A stretch of DNA of 64,000 nucleotides, taken from positions 3,989,001 to 4,053,000 of the forward strand of contig NZ_JAGGML010000001.1 of assembly GCF_017875275.1 (NCBI RefSeq). Reading direction: 5' to 3'. Made by a program: the position numbers and the translations under genes. A model generated the notes under the pieces. The model had not been told where the DNA came from and searched no databases. It was given only the letters and a program-made list of their open reading frames with translations. This stretch comes from Xanthobacter flavus. Lineage in GTDB: Bacteria > Pseudomonadota > Alphaproteobacteria > Rhizobiales > Xanthobacteraceae. Shown here piece after piece: positions 7,356-16,297 of this stretch (position 1 is the stretch's first letter; each line of letters starts with the position of its first letter).

Positions 7356-9895
7356 CGACCCCCGTCTCCGGCGCTACCGGCACGGCTCCCCCCGGCAACG
7401 CGCCCCGCGAGGCCCTGCTCCTGCATCGTGAGCTAGACAGGGTCTGGCGCAACGATCCGGGGCTATGGGGCCAGATCACCGCAGTGAGCCACACCACGCT
7501 CGGGCTGCGCTTCATAGCGACGGCGTTCGTGTTTTTCGGCATCGGTGGCATCCTCGCCATGCTGATCCGGGCGCAACTGTCGACCCAGCACAGCGCCTTC
7601 CTCGACAAGGCCATCTACAACCAGTTCTTCACGATGCACGGCAGCATCATGATGTTCCTGTTCGCCATCCCGCTCCTGGAAGGGTTGGCGATGTATCTGC
7701 TGCCGAAGATGCTCGGCACCCGCGATCTGGCTTTCCCCCGCCTCTCCGCGCTCGGCTACTGGTGCTATCTGCTCGGCGGAACGATCCTCGTCGTGGCCCT
7801 GCTGGCCGGGGTAGCACCCGGAGAAGGCTGGTTCATGTACACGCCTTTGTCGGGGCGCACCTATTCGCCGGGGGTCAATGCCGACATCTGGCTGCTGGGC
7901 GTCACTTTCGTCGAGATTTCCGCCCTCTCGGCGGCGATCGAGCTAATGGTCTCGATCCTGCGCCTCAGGGCGCCCGGCATGAAGCTGACGCAGATGCCGC
8001 TGTTCGCCTGGTACATTTTGGGAACCGCGGCGATGATGCTGGCCGGCTTTCCCCCGCTCATCCTCGGTTCAGTGCTGCTGGAGCTGGAACGCGCATTCGG
8101 CTGGCCCTTCTTCGATCCGGAGCGGGGCGGCGATCCGCTGCTGTGGCAGCACCTCTTCTGGCTGTTCGGCCATCCGGAGGTCTACATCATCTTCCTGCCG
8201 GCCGCGGGCGTGCTCTCCACCGTCATTCCGGCGCTTTGCCGCACGCGGATCGTCGGCTACGGCGCCATCGTCGCCGCGATCCTCGGCATGGTCTTCCTGA
8301 GCTTCGGGCTGTGGGTCCACCACATGTTTACGGTGGGCATCCCGCATCTGGCGCTGGCCTTCTTCTCCGCCGCCTCGATGTTGGTCGCAGTGCCCACCGC
8401 CGTGCAGATCTTCGCCTGGATCGGCACCCTGTGGCGCGGCCGGCCCGAGCTGAAGCTGCCGATGTTCTACGTGCTCGGCTTCTTTCTCACCTTCGTGATG
8501 GGCGGTCTCACCGGCGTGATGCTGGCGGTCGTGCCCTTCAACTGGCAGGCGCATGACACCGCCTTCGTGACGGCGCATCTGCACTACGTCCTGATCGGCG
8601 GCTTCGTGTTCCCGATGATGGCGGGCGTGACCTGGTGGATGCCGCTGATGACCGGCCGGCGGCGCATCCGCGGGCTGGGAGAGGCAGCGTTCTGGATCGT
8701 CCTTGTCGGCTTCCACGGGACCTTCTTCATCATGCACCTGACCGGGCTGATGGGCATGCCGCGTCGCATCCCCACCTATCCCGACAATCCCGAATGGGTC
8801 TGGCTGAACCTCACCTCCTCCTTCTTCGGCTTCGTCATGACCATCGGTTTCGCCGTTTTCCTCATGGATCTCGTGCTGCAGGCGCTGCTGGGCAAGCGCA
8901 GCCCGCGCGACCCATGGGATGCGCCGACGCTGGACTGGGCGATGGCGCTGCCCCCGCCGAACTACAATTTCGCCTCCATTCCCTGCCCCGCACTGCAGGC
9001 GGTGAGCGCCCGGGAGGCCATGCTTCCGCTGGCGCGGGGCGAGGGCTACCTGCCCGGCGCGCCGCGCGGCCAGCGCGAGATCCTCGTGACTTCAGTCGGG
9101 GCAGCACGCCCCGAGCACGTCGCGCTGCTGCCGTCAAACACGGCGTTGCCGCTGGCCCTTGCACTCGTCATCTGCGGCTTCGTGCTTCTGGTTCTGGCGA
9201 GCCTTTATACGGTCGCCGCTCTGGCGCTCGTCCCGGTCGCGGGCCTCATCTGGCTATGGGCCCGGCGGATGCCTGAGGCAGCGAGTGGGGCGGACATCGA
9301 CGTCGCGCCGGGATTAAGCCTGCCGGTCCGTCCCCGCCTTGGAACGACGCTGACGCTGAGCGGCATGCACTGCTTGCTGTTCGCGAACGCGACCTTCTTC
9401 GCCTCGCTCCTGTTCGGGCTGGCCTTTCTCTCGCTTGTCTCTCCTGGTCCCGCCATGCCGCGTTGGGCGCCCGATGTGGCCGTCTTGGGGGCGGGCGCGG
9501 CGATGGTCCTCGCCCTCCTGGCGGCTGGCACGGCCTGCGCCGGATGGGGGCTGGCACGGCTCGATCGCGGCGGGCGAGTCACAGCCATCCTGCGCGCGGC
9601 CGCGGCCGCCAATCTGGTCGCGCTGCTGGTTTTTTCGCTGCTTGTCGTCGGACACCTTCCCGACCCGACCCGCCATGCCGCCGATGCGGTGCGCGCAGCG
9701 ATCGTTGCCTATGCGGGACTGCACATCGCGGTCGCGACGCTGTTCAGCGCCTATGTGGTGGACGAAGCCCGCAGGGGCGAACTGGGGCCGGGCCGAACCG
9801 GCGCTCTGCGGACCTGGAGCGTCTGGCAGGGCTTCACCGTTGTGGTGAGCGGATTGGGCATGGCCGGCATCTGGGCACAGGCGGTGCAGGCATGA
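7352..9895 (+). CDS. Fused cytochrome c oxidase subunits I and III (CoxA-CoxC)
   Basis: 847 residues. Residues 1 to about 600 are a haem-copper oxidase subunit I, with GHPEVYIIFLPAAG (CuB His, crosslinked Tyr and the D-channel Glu of A-type enzymes), WVHHMFTVG (two CuB His) and TAHLHYVLIGG (haem ligands). After a linker at about 600-680, the C terminus has five or so hydrophobic helices and TLTLSGMHCLLFANATFFASL, resembling a subunit III domain. Single-chain I-III fusions are known in some proton-pumping oxidases. It reduces O2 in the inner membrane and is translationally coupled to coxB by a 4-base overlap. Confidence 0.9.
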   Translation: MTTPVSGATGTAPPGNAPREALLLHRELDRVWRNDPGLWGQITAVSHTTLGLRFIATAFVFFGIGGILAMLIRAQLSTQHSAFLDKAIYNQFFTMHGSIMMFLFAIPLLEGLAMYLLPKMLGTRDLAFPRLSALGYWCYLLGGTILVVALLAGVAPGEGWFMYTPLSGRTYSPGVNADIWLLGVTFVEISALSAAIELMVSILRLRAPGMKLTQMPLFAWYILGTAAMMLAGFPPLILGSVLLELERAFGWPFFDPERGGDPLLWQHLFWLFGHPEVYIIFLPAAGVLSTVIPALCRTRIVGYGAIVAAILGMVFLSFGLWVHHMFTVGIPHLALAFFSAASMLVAVPTAVQIFAWIGTLWRGRPELKLPMFYVLGFFLTFVMGGLTGVMLAVVPFNWQAHDTAFVTAHLHYVLIGGFVFPMMAGVTWWMPLMTGRRRIRGLGEAAFWIVLVGFHGTFFIMHLTGLMGMPRRIPTYPDNPEWVWLNLTSSFFGFVMTIGFAVFLMDLVLQALLGKRSPRDPWDAPTLDWAMALPPPNYNFASIPCPALQAVSAREAMLPLARGEGYLPGAPRGQREILVTSVGAARPEHVALLPSNTALPLALALVICGFVLLVLASLYTVAALALVPVAGLIWLWARRMPEAASGADIDVAPGLSLPVRPRLGTTLTLSGMHCLLFANATFFASLLFGLAFLSLVSPGPAMPRWAPDVAVLGAGAAMVLALLAAGTACAGWGLARLDRGGRVTAILRAAAAANLVALLVFSLLVVGHLPDPTRHAADAVRAAIVAYAGLHIAVATLFSAYVVDEARRGELGPGRTGALRTWSVWQGFTVVVSGLGMAGIWAQAVQA

Positions 9896-10221
9896 CCAAC
9901 AACGACGACGGCGTCCGGTGGCTGGCCTGGCTGATCGCGGGCCCGACGGTCTGGGCCGCCACCTTCACGGCGGCATATGGGCTGAACGGGCTCGGCTGCC
10001 AACTGGGCTGGTCGGCTGTCGACCTGGGGCCGTTGAGTGTTCAGACGGCTCTGGTGCTGGCGATCTGGCTGGCCGGGATAGTGACGTGCATTGCCTTGCT
10101 CGGGCAGGTGCACCGGAGTCTGCGCGAGCAGGCCGCGATCCCCCGCATCGGCGTCTGGATCGGTCTTGTAGCGACGGTCTTCACGCTGGCACCGGTGCTG
10201 GTGGCGACGAGTTGCTATTGA
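9892..10221 (+). CDS. Small membrane protein ending the oxidase operon
   Basis: 109 residues with three predicted helices (around WLAWLIAGPTVWAATFTAAY, ALVLAIWLAGIVTCIALLG and WIGLVATVFTLAPVLVAT). I do not recognise a named family. The start overlaps the stop of the fused oxidase subunit (ATGA), so it is the last coupled gene of the operon and plausibly an accessory subunit or assembly protein, in the position where subunit IV-type genes occur. Confidence 0.7.
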   Translation: MTNNDDGVRWLAWLIAGPTVWAATFTAAYGLNGLGCQLGWSAVDLGPLSVQTALVLAIWLAGIVTCIALLGQVHRSLREQAAIPRIGVWIGLVATVFTLAPVLVATSCY

Positions 10222-10252
10222 TCGGCGGCGGCCGGGAAGGGAGCTGCCATCT

Positions 10253-10470
10253 CTAGAACGTGAGCTGAGCTTCGATTCCCGTCTTGTCGATCACAGAAAA
10301 CACCTCGGCGATTTTGCCTCCGACCAAAGTATAAAAGGCGTGCTCATAAAGCACGATGCGCCTTCCGTTTAATGGCAACCCGAGAAATTCGCCGGACGGC
10401 GCGCAATCGAAGCGTATCCTGGACGCGATATGACCTTCATCAGCCACGATGATGTTGTGACGGTGGCCGT
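10253..10470 (-). pseudogene. SnoaL-like/ester-cyclase C-terminal fragment
   Basis: The translation HNIIVADEGHIASRIRFDC, then GEFLGLPLNGRRIV and GGKIAEVFSVIDKTGI, matches the last 60 or so residues of SnoaL-like polyketide/ester cyclases (typical pattern GEFLGIPPTGR...DGKIVEEW). The N-terminal half of the fold is missing. Upstream sequence merges at about 10450-10490 into the broken adhesin gene on the same strand, so the fragment marks a deletion or recombination junction. It is unlikely to be functional. Confidence 0.65.
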
Positions 10471-13305
10471 GGCGAATGTGTTGGTGTCACCGATGTTGAG
10501 GCGCCGTCGTTCTGCATGCTCCCGGCCTGGCCCGCGCTGACGATGCCGCGGGCGGAGCCGACATAGGTGCCGCCCGCCTCGTTGATGAAGCTGTTCACCT
10601 CGCCTGTGCCGCCAAGCGCGAGGTTCACGTCGCCGGTGAGCGTCCCGAAATTGCGCAGCGAGTCCTGCCCCCAGGTGGATTCCACCGTGATGCCCGAGAG
10701 CGCACTGACGGTGGAGCCCGGCCGGAATTCGATGTGGTTTTCAGCGGCTCCGTCGATGAAGAGGGCCGCACCCGCGCCGCTGCCTCCCGTCAATGTTCCA
10801 TCCATGAGAACGCGGATGCTCTTGCCGGTACCCTGCACGACACGACCGGAACCGCCCTGGGCGCCGCTCTGGGCATAGATCCCCATGGCGCCGTCGCCCG
10901 TGGCGGTCACGCTGCCCTTCAGCGCGATCTCGATCAGGCCGCCGCCCTGTTTCTCAAGCCTCCGTCCATCGGTGGTCCCGATGGCGGTCGGCAGCACGAT
11001 GCCGTCTTCCGTGGCGATCGCCCCGCCACCGCCACCGATCGCCTGCGCGAACACGCCATGCGCGTTCTTCCCGGTGGTCGCTATGGTTACGGTGCTTGCG
11101 GGATCGGCCATCTTGATCAGCACGCCGCCGCTGAGGCCCCTGGACGGATCCTTCCGGGCGAGCAGCTTGTCGTAGCTGGCCGTCGTCGTGTCCAGCGCGC
11201 CCGTATAGCCGCCGCCGCCGATGGACTGGGCGAAGATGCCCACCGCACCCTTGCCGGTGGTGGTGATGCTGCCGGTGCCGAGCTCAAGTGCCACAAGTCC
11301 GCCATTGCCGGAGCTGTTCGCCGAACCGCCGAGCCGGCCGGTGACGGCCATCGCGCCGACGCTGGAGCCGCCGCCATCGGAGATCAGGCCGCCGCCGCCG
11401 CCGATGGACTGAGCTATGCTGTCGAAGGCGCCCGCACCAGTCGTCGAAATCTTCCCGGAGTGCTTGACCGTGACCGTGCGGGCATCTCCGGCAGAGCCCC
11501 CCGTCGCGCCAAGCTGGAGCGAGAGCTTCTGTACGGTGGCCGTCTCCGCCTTCTTGGCGGCTTCCGCTTCCTTGATGAGTGCGTCGACGTCGACACCGTA
11601 CTGCCTGAGGGTCGCCTTCTCCTTCGCGGTGAGCGATTTCAGCTCCAGCTCGGTGTAGGGGTCGGCGATGTCGAGCACCAGAACGCCGCCGCCACCGCCG
11701 ATGGATTGCGCGATCACGCCATGCGCTTCGGCGCCACCGGTGGTGATGGTACCGGCATTGGCCACCGTGACCTCGCCGCCGGTGCCGCGCGCCCCATCTC
11801 TACCACCGGAGGTGAGGGCGGGTGAGGACAGCAAGGCCGACGAATAGTCCATCCCGAGCGTGGATTTACCACCGCCGCCGCCAACGGATTGGGCAAGGAT
11901 TCCGAAAGAGGAATCGCCTCCCGGGTCGATCCGGCCTGAGGCTGCGTTCGTCACGGTGACGGTGCCGCCATTGCCGCCAGCCCCGCCGCTCGCGCCATTT
12001 GCCATCTTGATCGAGTTCGTGACGGAAGCGCCGCTCATCGAGGCGGCGCCAGCGTCGCCTCCGCCACCACCGATGGATTGTGCATAGATCCCGGCGGCCA
12101 CCTGACCCTAGGTGTCGATTCCGCCCTCGTTCAGCACCGTGACCGTCTTGCCGTTGCCCCCACTGCCGCCGCTGCCACCGGTGGTGACGTTGCCAGTGAC
12201 ATTGACGGCGACTTCGGCCTTGACACCGATCTTGGCGGAAAACTTCGGCAGCACCTTCATCGCGAGGGCCTTGAAGCCGTTCTTCGCCAGCGATGCACCG
12301 AGCTTGGTGATCGTGGTTTCACCTGCGCCGGCCGCGCTCGATCCACCGGAGCCGCCGCCGCCGCCGATGGACTGGGCCTGGATGCCGTGGGCGCCGTCGC
12401 CGTAGGTGGTGATGGCCGCCGCCGTCGACTGGTTCTTCACGGTCACGTCGCCGCCATCACCAGCGCCGCCGCCTTTCGCGCCGACGCTGACGTTGACCTG
12501 CACCGTATTGGCACCCTGCGTCGTTCCCGCCCCGCCGACACCGCCGCCGCCACCGATCGACTGGGCAAGGACGCCGCGGGCTTCGACCCCGCGCGTCGTG
12601 ACGGTCTTGGTGTTGATCACCTCGACCAATTCTCCGTTGGAGCCGCCGGCGCCATCGCCGCCGACGCCCACGTCCACAACGGCGTTGACCTGGACCTTGT
12701 TGCCGCCCGGGGTTCCGTCCTTCGGTTTCTCCTTGCCGATACCGATGCCGGAGGACGACGCGGCCACCGTGCCCGCACCGCCGTTGCCGCCGCCTCCGCC
12801 CACGCTGAGGGCATGGATCCCGAGCGCGGCATACCCCTCCGTCTCGATGGTGCCGGCGTTCTTGACCTTGACCGTTCCGCCCGCATTCCCGCTGCCGCCC
12901 TTGCCACCCACGGCAACGTTCACGCTGACGTTCCCTTTCGCGCCGGAAGCAGTTCCGCTCGCGTAGGAGCTGCCGCCGGCGCCGCCACCGCCGCCGATGC
13001 TGTAGGCGGCGATTCCGATAGCCTGGTCACCCTTGGTGCTCACGCGTCCGGAGCTGTCGATCTTGACCTCTCCTCCCTTGCCGCCGTCTCCGCCGGTCCC
13101 ACCCACGCTGACGGTGGTGGTGATGGCGACGATCGAAGAGCCGCTGTCCTTCGTGCTCGCGTCGGATAGACGCCCTTTTCCTGGCCCATGAAGAAGAAGC
13201 CGTATTCCCCTTGAGCTTGTAGCTGAACCTTACGTTCACGTCCTCGGCCGCCGCGGCTGCAGTGGCGGCGAGCGCGAGGGCTGCGGCAAGGCCGATGCGG
13301 GCCAT
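10440..13305 (-). pseudogene. Broken glycine-rich autotransporter-type adhesin (repeats, no barrel)
   Basis: A signal-peptide-like start (MARIGLAAALALAATAAAAAEDV) precedes a long passenger. It contains about eleven copies of a unit ending in A-x-G-I-x-A-Q-S-I-G-G-G-G-G, spaced about 50-90 residues apart. This is the repeat style of large autotransporter/haemagglutinin-like surface proteins of Bradyrhizobium-type bacteria. The gene is damaged in three ways. Two apparent 1-base indels lie near 13150-13195, after YKLKG, where the natural reading EYGFFFMGQEKGVYP is in another frame. A TAG in the same frame lies at 12108-12110 (GGIDT-stop-GQVAAGIYAQ). The 3' end is truncated before any C-terminal beta-barrel. 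It therefore could not be displayed as it stands. The long readable pieces are 12108-13106 and 10440-12101. Confidence 0.8.
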
Positions 13306-13436
13306 GCGCCCGATCCGGGCCGAGGGGCGAGTCCAGGCTTCGATTGTAATGGATGGTCTCCGCGGCGCCGGCCGGATCTCCGGGGCGCAATGTTCCCGTT
13401 GAAGGCAATAAGGGCGGAAGGACTTTTGTCCGTTAT

Positions 13437-13457
13437 TGATCTCATAATGTGATCACA
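13437..13457. promoter_or_regulatory. GntR-type operator, copy 1
   Basis: TGATCTCATAATGTGATCA at 13437-13455 is a near-perfect palindrome (three central or degenerate mismatches). On the minus strand a TTGACG box (13468-13473) lies 10 nt upstream, so the site covers the expected -10 of the adhesin pseudogene's promoter. It belongs to a family of four related sites around the GntR regulator at 16298-17041. Confidence 0.7.
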
Positions 13458-13602
13458 AAATTAAGTGCGTCAAGCGCATCTGCCGCTACGGCAGGCTGTC
13501 CTGTGGAGTGATTAAAACAGAGGCAAATGCCCACAATGGGATGCCGATATCGGTAGCTGCGCGCTGCTTTCCGCTGCAGTCTGGCGACGCAGCCGGTTTT
13601 GC

Positions 13603-13637
13603 TTGACAGAGCTATTTGTGATCATTGAATGTGATCA
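13603..13637 (+). promoter_or_regulatory. Promoter with GntR-type operator, copy 2
   Basis: TTGACA (13603-13608) is followed after 10 nt by TGATCATTGAATGTGATCA (13619-13637), which overlaps the -10 position (TTGAAT at 13625-13630, 16-nt spacer). Binding here would block RNA polymerase. The next gene downstream is the octopine-dehydrogenase-like gene at 13714. Confidence 0.75.
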
Positions 13638-13713
13638 AGTTTTTAGGTAAAGCGACGGCAGCGCTATCCGTAGGGCTCAGTCGCGATTGGGCGCGAAGGC
13701 TGAGGGAGTCGGC

Positions 13714-14799
13714 ATGGATGTGACCGTGGTGGGGTGCGGGGCAGGAGCGTGTGCGGCGGCGGTCGAGTTGCTCGCGGCCGGACACCGGGTACGCGTCTGG
13801 TCTCGCTCGCGGGCGACCATCGCTCCGCATCTGGAGCGCGGCGGCATCGTCTATGACGGTGTTCTCGGCGAAGGGCTCGCCATGCCGCAGCGCATGACCA
13901 CGAACCTAGGGGAGGCGCTCGCGGGCGCAGACGCGGCGGTCGTGGTGCTCCCCACCTTCCTGCACGCGGGTGTTGCCCGCGCCATGATCGATGCGGACAT
14001 GCGCGTCGACATGCCGGTCATCCTCAATCCCGGCCACACCGGCGGCGCGCTGGAATTCGTCCAGGCGTTCGTTCAGGCGGGTCGGCGGCCGCCGCCGCTG
14101 GTCGAGTTCTCCACGCTCACCTACGTTGCGCGCAAATACAGCCCGGATTCGGTCACCGTCAGCGGGCGCGCGGGCGTGGTGCGGGCGGCGTCGCTCGGAG
14201 CGCCCCGGGATGTTCTCGATCTGGCCATCGGGCTGTTTCCCGGTGCGACGCCGGTTCCCGACGTCCTCGCCTCAGGGCTTTGCAACGTGAACATGGTGCT
14301 CCACGCGCCCGGTGCCGTGCTGGCGGCGGCCTGGGTGGAGGCGACCGGCGGCAACTTCACCTTCTATGTGGAGGGCATGACCGAGGGGGTGGCCCGTACC
14401 GTCCGCGCTCTCGACTGCGAACGGCTCGCGGTCGCCCGTGCGTTCGGCCACGACCTGCCCAACCTTATGGGCGAGATGCAGAAGATCGGCACGATCGATG
14501 CCTTGGATGATCCCAATGACTATCGCGGTGCAATCTCCGCCGGCTCGGCGAACCAGCGCATTCGCGCGCCGGGATCGTTTGACCATCGCTATTACAAGGA
14601 GGACTTCGGCCACGGCCTGTTGCCCTTCCTTGAGATTGCGCAGATCGCCGGGGTCGACGTTCCGGTGGCGGGCGCGCTGATGCGTCTCGCCGAGACCGCG
14701 GTCGATGTGGACTATCGCGCGGGGGGGCGCACGGCGCAGGCCATGGGTATCGCCGGCCTCTCCTTGGCTGCGCTTCTGGAAAAGGTGAGGGCGGCATGA
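13714..14799 (+). CDS. NAD/NADP octopine/nopaline dehydrogenase family protein
   Basis: 361 residues. The N-terminal Rossmann fold opens with VTVVGCGAGACAAAVELLAAGHRVRVWSRS (G-x-G-x-x-A type). The C-terminal domain contains NVNMVLHAPGAVLAAAWVE and the Asn/His-containing helix typical of opine dehydrogenases, then DHRYYKEDFGHGLLPFLEIA. Such enzymes interconvert an amino acid plus 2-oxo acid with a secondary-amine opine; in a catabolic operon the oxidative direction is likely. The ATG at 13714 follows TGAGGGAG and sits behind the operator-promoter at 13603-13637. It overlaps the next gene by 4 bases. The exact substrate is unknown. Confidence 0.82.
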   Translation: MDVTVVGCGAGACAAAVELLAAGHRVRVWSRSRATIAPHLERGGIVYDGVLGEGLAMPQRMTTNLGEALAGADAAVVVLPTFLHAGVARAMIDADMRVDMPVILNPGHTGGALEFVQAFVQAGRRPPPLVEFSTLTYVARKYSPDSVTVSGRAGVVRAASLGAPRDVLDLAIGLFPGATPVPDVLASGLCNVNMVLHAPGAVLAAAWVEATGGNFTFYVEGMTEGVARTVRALDCERLAVARAFGHDLPNLMGEMQKIGTIDALDDPNDYRGAISAGSANQRIRAPGSFDHRYYKEDFGHGLLPFLEIAQIAGVDVPVAGALMRLAETAVDVDYRAGGRTAQAMGIAGLSLAALLEKVRAA

Positions 14800-15684
14800 G
14801 CTGGCAAGGCCTGACGATCGCTGTGGTGGCGCGCGATCCACGCGAACAAGAGATTGCGCGCTGCGGGCACAAGGGCCGAAGTGCGCGCCTTCGGCTTTCC
14901 CTGGCCTGAGGGCGGCATCGAAGGCGTGCGGCTGGCCCAGGATGCGGCCGACGCGCTCAGCGGGGCGGACATCGCCCTTTTCCCTATTCCCGGCATCACC
15001 AAGGAAGGCGCGCTCTTCGCCCCGAGCTGCCCGCAGAAGATCATCCCCACGCGGGAGATGCTGGCGGGAATGAAGCCGGGCGCACACATCATCCTCGGCT
15101 TGGCCGACGCGAACCTGAAGGCCCATTGTGAGGTGCTCGGCATCACGCTCCACGAATATGAGTGGGATGTGGATCTGATGCTGTTGCGGGCCCTGCCATC
15201 GTGGAAGGGGTGCTCAGGGTGATCATCGAGAACACCCGCATCACCATCCACAAATCAAATATTTGCCTCGTGGGGCAGGGGACCATCGGCTCCCTCACTC
15301 GCACGCTGATCGCCCTCGGTGCCCATGTGCACGTGGCGGCGCGTAATCCCGTCCAGCGGGCGGCGGCCTATGCCGCAGGAGCAGAATCCGCGCCACTTGA
15401 GGCGCTGCCCGAGCTGCTGCCGCGCATGGATATTGTGATCGGCAGCGTGCCCCTTCAGATCCTCGGCGAGGATCTGCTGCGCCTGTTGCCGGCGCATGCT
15501 CTGCTGGTGGATGTGGCGGCCCCGCCCGGCACCATCGATCGCGACGCGGCCGCAGCGCTGGGGCTGAAGTCGATCTGGGCCCGTGGCATGGGCTCGCGGG
15601 CACCGGTCACGGTAGGCCGCAGCCGCCGCCGGATCGCAGAAATCCGCAATGACAGGTCCGGGAGCTGAAGAAGAGCTAAGGTGA
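14796..15684 (+). pseudogene. Frameshifted dipicolinate-synthase-A-like (DpaA/SpoVFA) NAD(P)-binding protein
   Basis: Three overlapping frames together spell one protein. Frame 1 from ATG 14796 reads SWQGLTIAVVARDPREQEIARC. It shifts at about 14855 to a frame reading AEVRAFGFPWPEGG, ADIALFPIPGITKEGALF and LLAGMKPGAHIILGLAD-like segments. It shifts again at about 15195 to a frame reading PAIVEGVL, ITIHKSNICLVGQGTIGSLT and AHALLVDVAAPPGTIDRDA. The order of blocks matches dipicolinate synthase subunit A: an N-terminal domain, TxEG, then G-x-G-x-x-G Rossmann and DxAxxPGG-like. Near 15625 a third shift would extend the protein to a stop at 15682-15684. Either the gene is decayed or the sequence has several single-base deletions. 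It overlaps the preceding gene by ATGA. Confidence 0.72.
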
Positions 15685-15689
15685 ATGCG

Positions 15690-15890
15690 ATGCCACTCGT
15701 AGTCGTCGAGATGTGGGAAGGCCGCTCCGTGGAGCAGAAGCGCAACCTCGTTAAGGCCATCACCAAGGCGATGGTGGAGGAGGCTGCCTGCAAGCCCGAC
15801 CACCTGCACGTGGTGATTCACGAAACCCCGAAGGACAGCTGGGGACGTGGCGGCATCCTGGGCATTGACATGGAAGAGCAGAAGAAATGA
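15690..15890 (+). CDS. 4-oxalocrotonate tautomerase family protein
   Basis: 66 residues, the usual 4-OT length. It starts Met-Pro (MPLVVVEMWEGRSVEQKRNL); after Met removal, Pro1 is the general base. The beta-alpha-beta unit continues with ITKAMVEEAACKPDHLHVVIHE, and the C-terminal part DSWGRGGILGIDME fits the family. The start at 15690 is set by the Met-Pro requirement rather than the in-frame GTG at 15681. It overlaps the next gene by 4 bases and is part of the GntR-controlled cluster. It may tautomerise an enol or enamine intermediate. Confidence 0.85.
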   Translation: MPLVVVEMWEGRSVEQKRNLVKAITKAMVEEAACKPDHLHVVIHETPKDSWGRGGILGIDMEEQKK

Positions 15891-16285
15891 GCGGAGCCAT
15901 GCAGCAGGCCGCGTCTGCGGCGCGGGTTACGGGTTTTGGCCATCAGCTCATCATGGTCGCCGATATCGACAAGTCCGTGGATTTCTACACGCGCCTGCTC
16001 GGCTTCACCAGCCGGCCGGCCAAGCCGCTCGCCGATGGTCGCCCATTCGTCGCGTTCCACCACGGCATTGCGCTGATCGCCCGACGGGAGACGGAACACC
16101 GGCAGATCGACCACATCGCCTTCGAGGTGGACGATGCGCGCGCCATGAGAGAGCGCCTCCGGTCCGCCGGGGTGCCGTTCTTCACGGATCTGCATAATGG
16201 GCCCTACGGCCCCACCATCTATGTGGCAGATCCCGACGGCACCAAGGTTGATCTCTACCAGGTCGGTGCAACGGCCGAGGCGTGA
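15887..16285 (+). CDS. VOC-superfamily (glyoxalase/dioxygenase-like) protein
   Basis: 132 residues making two beta-alpha-beta-beta-beta modules. GFGHQLIMVADIDKSVDFYTRLLGF (His near residue 20) and QIDHIAFEVDDARAMRERL (His near residue 73) supply likely metal ligands. The C-terminal VADPDGTKVDLYQVG has Asp/Tyr where many family members have the Glu ligand (D-P-D-G-x-x-x-E). It could therefore be a lyase, isomerase or binding protein rather than a classical glyoxalase. It overlaps the tautomerase stop and ends 12 bp from the convergent GntR gene. Confidence 0.78.
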   Translation: MSGAMQQAASAARVTGFGHQLIMVADIDKSVDFYTRLLGFTSRPAKPLADGRPFVAFHHGIALIARRETEHRQIDHIAFEVDDARAMRERLRSAGVPFFTDLHNGPYGPTIYVADPDGTKVDLYQVGATAEA

Positions 16286-16297
16286 GCTGCCCAGAGA

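Larger units (their letters stand above)
13306..13713. promoter_or_regulatory. Divergent control region with two GntR-type operators
   Basis: This intergenic stretch separates the adhesin pseudogene from the octopine-dehydrogenase-like gene. It holds two 19-bp palindromic sites (listed separately), each 10 bp downstream of a TTGAC(G/A) -35-like box pointing outward. The sequence between the sites is AT-richer than the surroundings. I see no other gene. Confidence 0.6.

Noticed and set aside
10697-13000. CRISPR-like repeat array suggested by recurring ccgccgccgccgatgg-type DNA repeats
   Set aside because: The repeats are codons for the AQSIGGGGG protein motif, spaced irregularly within an open frame, not direct repeats with unique spacers.
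11000-13169. Long plus-strand open frames opposite the adhesin pseudogene
   Set aside because: They are the GC-driven shadow of the glycine-rich repeats (Pro/Ala/His-rich low-complexity translation) with no domain pattern.
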